DNA from: G963667855 sp963667855 | Lineage (GTDB): Bacteria > Planctomycetota > Phycisphaerae > UBA1845 | Assembly: GCA_963667855.2 (NCBI GenBank) | Contig: CAXXKI010000019.1 | Coordinates: forward strand, 127,505-191,504 | Direction of reading: 5' to 3' | DNA: 64,000 nucleotides | Shown: positions 45,875-53,791 of the stretch, one piece after another | Layout of the letters: each line of letters opens with the position of its first letter | Position numbering within the stretch: position 1 is the first letter of the stretch | The notes under the pieces: model-generated | The model's input: the letters and a program-made list of their open reading frames with translations, nothing else | The model's database searches: none | Told to the model about the DNA's origin: nothing | Program-made: the position numbers and the translations under genes

Positions 45875-47380
45875 TTATCCCCAGGACCAGGCGAAACGAT
45901 CTTTGAAATGATGGTAATATAAACCTATCACCCTCATGGCCACTATTCCGAAATATACAGATACAACCGACACGACCATTGACAATAGCAGCGGGTGATT
46001 TCCTAATCCCGGCAAGGCACCGATCAGGAAACACGCCTTATACTTAGTCATCAATGCCAATCCCGCCATCAGGAAAGTCACCACATAAGGGACAAAGGTC
46101 TTTATAATCGTGCTTACAATGAGGTCTGGCCGGGAAAAACAACTAAATCCCCCCATCGCCACCAGCAAAAGCACCATAGGCCACAAAAACAACCCTAAGC
46201 CCAGCAAGGTAAAGAAAATCCAATCCGGAGAACCCAATCTGACCACGCCCGGACCCGCAGTAGTCGCTATCCAGAACATACCGTAAAAGATAGCCGGACA
46301 GATCACCATTAAACCGGCCAGAGAAAACTTTAAAAAGGGGATTATGACGCCATCAAACCAGCCGTCCGTAAAACTCAATTCGGGATTCTTCTTTTCGCCG
46401 GACGCGGCATACAATGCAGTATTGAAATAATACGAGAATATCCAACCATAAACAATTACCAAACCACATGGGATCAGTAAATACCCCATAATGCTGAACG
46501 ACGGAGTAACAAACAAAAACGGCTCTATAACGGCAATAATCGCGACTACAATAAAAGAACTCAGGCTGTCGAAGTCTGTAAAAAACACAAAACTAGCCAA
46601 ACAATCTCTCAAGAAAAACACCCAGCCTGTCCCCGGGGCCTTTTTCGTTGCCCCTTTCGCCCCCTCAAAATCCATCGGAGCAACTGCTATCGGTTGGCCG
46701 GTAAGCAGATCAATGCCGCACGTAACACAAACACGGGCATCGGCAGGACGAGATTTACCGCACGCAGGACACACCTGCTCGTCGCTCGCCAGGTTCACAC
46801 CGCCGCCTTCAACGTGTTCAACTGGAACCGGCGGCACGCAGGAGACCGTATTTCCGCTATCCGGCAGATCATCCAGCAAGGTAAGCTCACCATTACCACT
46901 CCGCCCCACAACATCCAATCCTTCAGCAACATCGCCACCGCGTTGCCTTTCACCCATCCGATAGAGTAATTCGTATTCCCCTATCCGAATAGTATCGCCG
47001 TCGCATAGATCATGCTCCCTCACCGAACAACCGTTAACGAACAGTCCATTAGTGCTGCCCAGATCCTCCACTCGCCATCCGGCAGCACCCATTACCAGAC
47101 GACAATGCCTGCGTGATACCGAGTCGGATCTCAACCGCAGTTGAGATTCCGCGGACTTGCCTATCGTGATTGCTCTTTCCCCTACAGGGTAAATACACTC
47201 CCCCTTTTGCTGAGGACCGCTCCGCACACGCAGGTAGTGTCCAGCTTCATTATCAGAATGCCCGGCCCCGGCCGATACGACCCGAACCTTATTGCCGCAA
47301 CCGGGACAGGCTGCCGGTTTCCCCAGCATACTGGAACCGAGCTTGAGCCACTTTCCACAATCGCACTGGATTCTGATCAT
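45875..47380 (-). CDS. FHA domain protein with zinc ribbons and membrane domain
   Basis: 501 residues from ATG 47380 (GGAGAA upstream). N-terminal zinc ribbon CDCGKWLKL...CPGCGNK, a canonical FHA domain (ITIGKSAESQLRLRSDSVSR, then RHCRLV and STNGLFVNG), a second ribbon CPACGKSRP...CVTCG, then five or six hydrophobic helices resembling a Yip1-like or RDD-like bundle. It is a paralogue of the FHA-rhomboid protein next to it with the rhomboid replaced by another membrane domain, so the pair probably arose by duplication and domain swap. It should bind pThr partners at the membrane. Confidence 0.82.
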   Translation of the reverse strand: MIRIQCDCGKWLKLGSSMLGKPAACPGCGNKVRVVSAGAGHSDNEAGHYLRVRSGPQQKGECIYPVGERAITIGKSAESQLRLRSDSVSRRHCRLVMGAAGWRVEDLGSTNGLFVNGCSVREHDLCDGDTIRIGEYELLYRMGERQRGGDVAEGLDVVGRSGNGELTLLDDLPDSGNTVSCVPPVPVEHVEGGGVNLASDEQVCPACGKSRPADARVCVTCGIDLLTGQPIAVAPMDFEGAKGATKKAPGTGWVFFLRDCLASFVFFTDFDSLSSFIVVAIIAVIEPFLFVTPSFSIMGYLLIPCGLVIVYGWIFSYYFNTALYAASGEKKNPELSFTDGWFDGVIIPFLKFSLAGLMVICPAIFYGMFWIATTAGPGVVRLGSPDWIFFTLLGLGLFLWPMVLLLVAMGGFSCFSRPDLIVSTIIKTFVPYVVTFLMAGLALMTKYKACFLIGALPGLGNHPLLLSMVVSVVSVYFGIVAMRVIGLYYHHFKDRFAWSWG

Positions 47381-47909
47381 CCAAGTTCTCCGGACCGGCG
47401 ATTCACCCACTTCACCCTTTCCACGGTCAATCATCAGGTTACGCTAAAAATCAACCGCTTCACACCCGACTTCCAGACACTGCGATACGTATATTATCCT
47501 CTTCCAAGCCGACTTCCGCCGTTATAATAATCCTCAGACATTGTATAGCTTGCCTGCTATCTCTAATAGCTGCAATTCACGTATTACAAAACATCCCCCG
47601 CCACACCCAATTAAACGTTTATTCCGCCATAAATCGGACAAATTAACGGGTAACTTGCTACTTGCGAATTCGAACAGAATTCGGAAATTCGGGCGACGCT
47701 TTGTTAAATTCGGTACGCAATTCTGCATTTGAATTGCTATGCTGATTTATCATCATCGGAAGACTGCTTAGAGTTTTTCCTTTGAAATCAGCATTAAGGG
47801 AGGAACTGGCTATTCAGCACAGTCAGCGTTTTGGGCCACGATTACGTGTCGGCCGCCTTCGTCAATGGTTTTTCTGGGTTATCAACTCTCTTCTGCTTTT
47901 GCGGGCTCG

Positions 47910-47985
47910 GTTTTCCTGGCCAGGATTATTCCTGCCGCTATTACCGGGGCGGGAAGGTGATCGAGTTCACCCCGGTCCGCGGAAT
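47910..47985 (-). pseudogene. remnant of a second copy of the permease 3' end
   Basis: 47921-47981 (CCAGGATTATTCCTGCCGCT, then GGAAGGTGATCGAGTTCACC) matches 48374-48434 (CCAGGATTATTCCCGCTGCT, GGGAGGTGATCCAGTTCACC) at about four of five positions. The latter is the last coding part of the ABC permease. Confidence 0.6.
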
Positions 47986-48026
47986 TAAAACCTGTTTCAA
48001 TTAATACGAAATTCATACCCAATGAG

Positions 48027-48208
48027 GTGCCACTGTTCTGTGAACAGTGCTTACACATTTGCCTAACCCGTTATCAAACATTTTCGTACTAATCGCCGGG
48101 GAGTAACATGTTAAGGTTTAATTACGGGTTTTGCGGTTTGTTTATATCATTTTGCTGGAGAACATTACATTGGGTTTTACATAAACACTGCTCACAGAGC
48201 AGTGGCAC
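48027..48208. repeat. inverted pair of TGCCACTG palindromes
   Basis: GTGCCACTGTTCTG followed by TGAACAGTG at 48027-48049, and CACTGCTCACAGAGCAGTGGC at 48186-48206. The two are reverse complements apart from two covarying positions, and each forms its own 8-bp hairpin. They enclose about 135 bp with no gene, like a MITE or palindromic repeat pair. Confidence 0.65.
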
Positions 48209-48305
48209 GTCGTAGTTTGTTGTTTTAAAAAACGACTTGAAATTACTACACGTGAACGAGGTTACTTTAATAAACGCGCAATCGTCAGGCGTCTTTCTCG
48301 TTTTT

Positions 48306-50438
48306 CTATTGAGCTGATGGTTGTTCTGGTTTCGATGGTTCCGTTTTTCTAGCCAGGAGAATACCTATTATCACCAGGATTATTCCCGCTGCTATTATTT
48401 TTGAAGGGAGGTGATCCAGTTCACCTCGATCTGCTATTCCCAGGGTTTCCTTATACTTAGGCCAGAAGGAAATCAGCACGGCCGAGCCGTTGTGGAGCAT
48501 GTGGGCGATAAGTGAAGGCCAGATCGATTTTGACTGCCAGCATAAAATTCCCAGCAAAATTCCCAATCCGAAAGTGAGGGCGAATTTCACCAGGATCACG
48601 TGGAATACGGCAAAAACACCGGCGGTTACCAGGATTACCGTCCACTTGCCGGCCGAACTGCGTAATCCGGACATAAGGAAACCGCGGAAGAAAAACTCCT
48701 CGCAGATTGCTGGAACCACGGCGATCAACAACAGCGGCAGAAAAATCGAATAAGGTTCAAACGCCTTGAGCATCTGATCGTTGTTAGCCAGGATCTCGGC
48801 CGGTACCTTGATTATCTTACTCTGCAGAACGAAAAGTTCGTGCGCGGGAATCCAGGCGACCGCCCCGATCAATACTCCGGCGATTACGTACCGCAGCCTG
48901 GGCAAACGCAAAGCGAATGTCCGGCTCAGATTCACCTTGAAATACAGTAGTATCAAGGCTGGTCCCACTACCAGGAACAGCGGCATCATTCGAGCGGTTG
49001 ACCTGAAGGTATCCAACAGGCTGCCGTTTTCATCCGGTTGGATGGAGAACTGTACGAACATCCACAAGGGAAAGAGGATGGCCGCTATGATCAGGGATAA
49101 AGATACAGTCGGCGTTGATGCTGGATTAATCAATCGCCGGGTGAACGTACAGCGGAGCGAGCCGGAATCAGCGAACACCACCGATTCCATACTGAAGACA
49201 CGGGAAGCTATGGTTATGGCGGTAGCTGCATACATGCTCGTACTCACCATCACCAGAGCGATGATTGCCCAATCCCAATGCCCCAAGAGCAGTTCCCGGG
49301 CGAGCAGGACCATGTTCATTACCGGTACGACTGTGTTTACGCCGGTAAGCTCGGTTCCGGGCAAAGCGGCCACCCCGCCGGGGATAAGAGCTGCGAGAAT
49401 CACCGGCATGATATAGTTTTGAGCTTCCTTGAAGGTACGGGCATAGCTGCAGACGGCCACCATGATCGCGGCGAAGAGCAGGGCAAAGGGAATAAGTGTC
49501 AGAAGTATGATCGGCAAAACCTCAAGAGGTAATTCCGTATCCACACTGCTGACAATCTCCGTAAAACCGCCGAAGTATAGCGTCAAACCTACACTGAGCA
49601 GGTTAAGCGCCGCTCCGAGCATGGCGATGGTGGCCACCACCAGGTATTTACCGGTAATAAGCTCCATCGGCGGAACCGGACAGACGATAAGGGTTTCCAA
49701 TGTACCCCGTTCCCGTTCGCCGGCGGTGAGATCGATGGCCGGATAAATTGCCCCGGTTATGGTCATCAGCACCAGGACCAGGGGAATTATGGTTCCCAAA
49801 ACCATACCACCCACCTTTGCCGGTGGAGCCACGTTGAACGACTCGATCTTGATAGGATCGATTACCGAATTGGGAATGTTATTACCGACCAGGTATTGAT
49901 CACGAGTTGAGCGGGAGAGCGTGTCGAAGATAAATTCCACTCTGCGCATGGCGCTTTCACTGCGCAGTTCCGCCCGGTCATAGAACAGCTCCACTGAATG
50001 CTGGGGAAATCGGGGAGTGCCACCGGCGTTAAGAGTAATTTTTACACCTACATCGCACTGGCCTTCGGATATGGATTGCGTGATATCGGAAGCAATAAGA
50101 ATTCTGATTTTCTCGGCGCTCTCGATATTTTCGTTTACGATTTTTTCATCGTCGCCGTCGGGATTGGCCTGGAAGATGGTCTTGGCATCTCGCAAAACAC
50201 TTTGGAAAATCGCCAGGTTCTCCTGCTCCTCTTCAGGAAGACTCGGATCACCTTCTACAGCCACGGTAATCTGTTCGATAGTACTTTCCTGCATACTGAG
50301 CAGGTTCACCGAACCGAGAATCAACAGTGGGTAAAGCACGATGGGGACAACGATCATGGCGATCAGCGTTCGATGATCGCGGCAGATTTCCACCAGCTCT
50401 TTGGTATAGATAGTTCTGATTCGTTTTCCCGGTCGCAT
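48306..50438 (-). CDS. ABC-2 (NatB-type) permease fused to a CPBP intramembrane protease domain
   Basis: 710 residues from ATG 50438, four bases after the ATPase stop. The N-terminal half is a NatB-like ABC-2 permease: a first helix MIVVPIVLYPLLILGSVNLL, a large extracytoplasmic loop (about 50-220), then helices with AGERERGTLETLIVCPVPPM. The C-terminal third is a CPBP/Abi (CAAX-type) domain: EEFFFRGFLMSG (Glu-Glu near 578), then FAVFHVIL and SLIAHMLHNGSA. It likely forms an Na+ or peptide/antibiotic exporter with NatA-like 50443. The protease motifs are complete. Confidence 0.88.
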   Translation of the reverse strand: MRPGKRIRTIYTKELVEICRDHRTLIAMIVVPIVLYPLLILGSVNLLSMQESTIEQITVAVEGDPSLPEEEQENLAIFQSVLRDAKTIFQANPDGDDEKIVNENIESAEKIRILIASDITQSISEGQCDVGVKITLNAGGTPRFPQHSVELFYDRAELRSESAMRRVEFIFDTLSRSTRDQYLVGNNIPNSVIDPIKIESFNVAPPAKVGGMVLGTIIPLVLVLMTITGAIYPAIDLTAGERERGTLETLIVCPVPPMELITGKYLVVATIAMLGAALNLLSVGLTLYFGGFTEIVSSVDTELPLEVLPIILLTLIPFALLFAAIMVAVCSYARTFKEAQNYIMPVILAALIPGGVAALPGTELTGVNTVVPVMNMVLLARELLLGHWDWAIIALVMVSTSMYAATAITIASRVFSMESVVFADSGSLRCTFTRRLINPASTPTVSLSLIIAAILFPLWMFVQFSIQPDENGSLLDTFRSTARMMPLFLVVGPALILLYFKVNLSRTFALRLPRLRYVIAGVLIGAVAWIPAHELFVLQSKIIKVPAEILANNDQMLKAFEPYSIFLPLLLIAVVPAICEEFFFRGFLMSGLRSSAGKWTVILVTAGVFAVFHVILVKFALTFGLGILLGILCWQSKSIWPSLIAHMLHNGSAVLISFWPKYKETLGIADRGELDHLPSKIIAAGIILVIIGILLARKTEPSKPEQPSAQ

Positions 50439-50442
50439 ATTT

Positions 50443-51231
50443 CTATTGTCCGCCGTGTCGTATTCTCTGGATAACCTCGGGTCCATTCACTTTGAAGTCG
50501 GCATAGCCGACCAGTTTGAGAAAAACACTGCTCAAGCGATGTTCACCTGACAGCTCCTGCAATTGAGCCAGGGTACCTTCGGCCAGCATTTTCCCTTCGT
50601 AAAGCAATCCGATTTCGTCACACAGGGTTTCCGCCTCGTCCAGGTAGTGAGTTGAGAGAACCACGGTTTTCCCTTCATCCCTTTCCCGGCAGATAAAATC
50701 GAGAATGAGACGGTTACTCAAAACGTCCAGCCCCAGGGTAGGTTCGTCCATAATCAGGATGGCCGGATCACCCACAAGCGCCCGGGCAATACTGGTTCGC
50801 TGGCGCTGTCCCGTAGAGAGTGCCCCACAGCGAAGATCGGCGAAAGATCGCATCTCCAGCCAGTCAAGCAGATACTCAACTCGTTCGGTGCGTTTGGGTT
50901 CGTCTATACCGTGCAAGTCGGCGAAATACCCCAGCAGTTCCCTGGGCGATAAACGCTGGTACAAACCGGTGTTGGCCGTGAGAAAGCCTATATCGCGTTT
51001 AACCGCAGCTGGATTGGCGGCGACGTGCTTGCCATTCATTATCGCCCGACCGCCGGTTGGGGTCATTAAACCACTTAACATTCGCAGTGTGGTTGTTTTT
51101 CCCGCCCCGTTAGGCCCAAGAAGTCCGTAGATTTTTCCCGCGTCAATCTGGAAGCTCAGACCGTTGACCGCTTTCTTCGGTTCACCGCTGGGTGTCGGGA
51201 ATGTCTTCTGCAGGTTGTCGGCTATGATCAT
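50443..51231 (-). CDS. NatA-like ABC transporter ATP-binding protein
   Basis: 262 residues. Walker A GLLGPNGAGKTTTLRMLSG, Q-loop region DIGFLTANTGLYQRLSPREL, signature LSTGQRQRTSIARAL (LSTGQ variant), Walker B AILIMDEPTLGLD, and switch His in VVLSTHYLDEAE. It is the first gene of a two-gene operon with the permease-CPBP fusion. Confidence 0.93.
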   Translation of the reverse strand: MIIADNLQKTFPTPSGEPKKAVNGLSFQIDAGKIYGLLGPNGAGKTTTLRMLSGLMTPTGGRAIMNGKHVAANPAAVKRDIGFLTANTGLYQRLSPRELLGYFADLHGIDEPKRTERVEYLLDWLEMRSFADLRCGALSTGQRQRTSIARALVGDPAILIMDEPTLGLDVLSNRLILDFICRERDEGKTVVLSTHYLDEAETLCDEIGLLYEGKMLAEGTLAQLQELSGEHRLSSVFLKLVGYADFKVNGPEVIQRIRHGGQ

Positions 51232-51722
51232 TCAATCTCTCACACGATCTCAAGCATAAACTACGGCCCGGCATTGGAACACTTATTAAGGCGAGTGTTT
51301 TCGGACCTGAGTTTTCATCTTCGATTCGCCGCTGCGCCAAAAGCGAAACAGACTTTGCCGGTGTCAATCTCAATTGCACTGACCGGCTCCCGTTTCATCG
51401 ACCAATCAGTAAGGGCAGATTGGAACATAAGTCGCGCTGCTCCACAAGATCAGCACCGGTAAGCGGTATTATCGCCCCTGAAAACAGCTATTTATTCCGC
51501 ACCTGCCGGTTCCTGTCTCATCTTTGCCGGAATAGTCTGCGTCACTGAGTCGTTTCGTCAATTCGCTGCCATTAGAAACCGATTTAATAATTGAACGCAG
51601 AAGGAATCACTCTGCGCATAGAGGGCTGCGGTTGTCTGCTCGCGAGGTTGGAACATTTAATGGTATGAGATTGTCCGGATCATATCCGAGAACTGTCCGT
51701 TATCGTTAAGTAACGAGAGATA
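51232..51722. other. gene-free interval
   Basis: 490 bp between divergent transcription units. No supported ORF or recognised repeat was seen; promoters of the ABC operon and of the first pilin-like gene are expected here. Confidence 0.45.
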
Positions 51723-53687
51723 ATGAATTCAATGCTTACCAACACAAAACAAATCCTGAATTCAAACACACGTGAATTGGCGTTTACCCTAATTGAAGTA
51801 CTGATAGTGGTAATAGTTCTAGCTGTACTGGCGGCGATTGTGGTTCCAAGGTTCTCCAACGCGGCGGATGGAGCTCTGGACGCGGCGGTTGCAGCGAATG
51901 TACGAACGCTCAACACGCAGGCGGAAATCCTCTTCCGCACTCACCAGGCCCAGCATGCTCCCGAATCCGAATGGATCACTACTCCCGAAGCTCTCAAGCT
52001 GGCGGTAAACGGACAACTGCCCGACGACTGGACCGTAAGCGGAAACACCTTTATCGCCCCTAACGACCAGCAGTTTTCGTTTACTGCGGAGACCTCTTCT
52101 TCTGCTGCGAAACTTGAGGATGAAAACGGCGGAACCGGCGAAACCACAAACCCGGAAGCCACTCCCACTCCCACGCCAACTCCTTCCCCGGGGTTATCCA
52201 CCGACGGTTATACAATGGAGCAGATTCAGGCTTTAACCGGCGAGGATTTGCTTAATGCCAATCTAACTCCGGAGCAGATGGCCTGGCTAACGCCGGAGCA
52301 ACTGGCCCAGTTCGATAATTACGATCTGGCGTCACTCTCACAAGAGCAGATCCAGGCTCTCACCGCTGACCAGATAGCTTCGCTTTCTCACGACCAATTC
52401 GCGGCAGTAGCAGGTTCTTTATCTCCTGAGCAATTGGCCTCCGCCAGCCCGCAGCAGATTGCCGCATTGAGAGAAGATATTTACAGTTCCCTGTCAACGG
52501 AACAGGCGGCTGCCCTTACAGAGGCTCAACTGGCCGAACGGGCTATAGCGGACGACATACGAACCTGGAATTACTTTAAATTCCGAAACCTTAGTCCGGA
52601 ACAGATTCCCTACCTGACCGCGGAACAGATTGCGTCCATCCCCGACAGTTACGAGATGAGCACCATTCCGGCGAATTGCCGGGCGGCGTTTACTCAGGAG
52701 CAACTACAGGCAATCAATACCAGTGACGTTTCGCTGAAATACCTCACCGAGGCACAGCGGGAATTATTGACTTCCGCTCAGTACGCCGCCATCGACAACT
52801 ATTTCGACTTGAGATATGTTTCTCCGACACGTATCGAGGACGTAAGCGCCGATCTTATTGCTTCTATTCCCAATAGCTATGAAATGAGTACTATCTCCGC
52901 CGATACGCGAGCGGCGATGACCACCGAACAATTGCAGGCCATCAATACCAGCAAGGTTTCTCTAAAATACCTGACGGAAGATCAGCGAGAGCTTTTAACC
53001 GCTCAACAGTATGCGGATATTACCAAGTATACAGACCTGCGTTACGTTTCGCCTGATCGTTTTCCCGATCTATCGACCGATGTCATCGCCTCGATACCCA
53101 GCAGTTATGAGATGAGCACCATTCCGGCGGTGTCGCGAGCGGCGATGAGTACTGAGCAACTGCAGGCGATAAACACCGGCAATGTATCACTTGGCTATCT
53201 GACCGAAAGCCAGCGGGAATTACTATCCGCTGATCAATATGCCAATATCGATGACTTCTATGAAATCAGGTATATTTCTCCATCACGTATTGCTGACGTG
53301 AGTACCGATCTGATTGCTTCCATTCCCAGCGATTATGAAATGAGTAAAATGTCCGCCGCTACCAGAGCGGCTATGACCACCGAACTGGTGCAGGCCGTAA
53401 ACACGAGCAAGGTTTCGGTGTCCTATCTGACCACCGACCAGCGCGATCAGCTCACGACTTCGCAGATTCAGAACATGAAAGCCAACGACATCTATCTTCT
53501 GTCGGCTTCGCGCATAACTGATGTCTCAACGACACAGATATCGAGTATTACCAGTTCGTACCAGTTTAATAAAATACCAACCTCAAGTCTGCAGGCCATG
53601 ACCATGGACCAGGTGTTGGCCATCGACGATGATATATATGAAAGGTACAAGGATCGCTTTACGGCCGAGCAACAAGCGTGGCGATAA
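51723..53687 (+). CDS. prepilin-like protein with octapeptide and 76-residue repeats (A)
   Basis: 654 residues. Type IV prepilin/pseudopilin N-terminus: a short basic leader, then FTLIEVLIVVIVLAVLAAIV from residue 21, with Glu at +5 and Ala instead of Gly at -1. Residues 44-135 resemble a type II secretion GspG-like head. A Pro/Thr linker (about 145-157) is followed by octapeptide repeats L-T/S-x-E/D-Q-I/L-x-x (about 165-305). Then come 76-residue units starting YEMS at about 309, 385, 461 and 537, the last shortened. It ends KDRFTAEQQAWR. A paralogue of identical length follows. The product is probably exported and assembled or anchored by the helix; the function is unknown. Confidence 0.82.
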   Translation: MNSMLTNTKQILNSNTRELAFTLIEVLIVVIVLAVLAAIVVPRFSNAADGALDAAVAANVRTLNTQAEILFRTHQAQHAPESEWITTPEALKLAVNGQLPDDWTVSGNTFIAPNDQQFSFTAETSSSAAKLEDENGGTGETTNPEATPTPTPTPSPGLSTDGYTMEQIQALTGEDLLNANLTPEQMAWLTPEQLAQFDNYDLASLSQEQIQALTADQIASLSHDQFAAVAGSLSPEQLASASPQQIAALREDIYSSLSTEQAAALTEAQLAERAIADDIRTWNYFKFRNLSPEQIPYLTAEQIASIPDSYEMSTIPANCRAAFTQEQLQAINTSDVSLKYLTEAQRELLTSAQYAAIDNYFDLRYVSPTRIEDVSADLIASIPNSYEMSTISADTRAAMTTEQLQAINTSKVSLKYLTEDQRELLTAQQYADITKYTDLRYVSPDRFPDLSTDVIASIPSSYEMSTIPAVSRAAMSTEQLQAINTGNVSLGYLTESQRELLSADQYANIDDFYEIRYISPSRIADVSTDLIASIPSDYEMSKMSAATRAAMTTELVQAVNTSKVSVSYLTTDQRDQLTTSQIQNMKANDIYLLSASRITDVSTTQISSITSSYQFNKIPTSSLQAMTMDQVLAIDDDIYERYKDRFTAEQQAWR

Positions 53688-53692
53688 AAAAG

Positions 53693-53745
53693 GGGTCAGG
53701 CTTACTTATTGCCGATAAGTAAGCCTGACCCGCTTTTCCCTTTTT
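53693..53745 (+). terminator. palindromic terminator/REP after gene A
   Basis: 17-bp perfect stem GGGTCAGGCTTACTTAT (53693-53709) and its complement (53715-53731), with loop TGCCG. It is preceded by A6 and followed by CGCTTTTCCCTTTTT. This is a bidirectional-type hairpin resembling RAYT-associated REP elements. Confidence 0.8.
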
Positions 53746-53791
53746 ATTCTATTACTTATCAGGCTCCGCAACACTCGGCGGAGACAAATGC

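Larger units (their letters stand above)
47381..48305. other. gene-free interval with repeats and a gene remnant
   Basis: 925 bp. It contains a degraded copy of the 3' end of the 48306 permease gene (about 47910-47985) and two inverted copies of a TGCCACTG palindrome (48028 and 48186). Short open frames here lack support. Confidence 0.6.
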
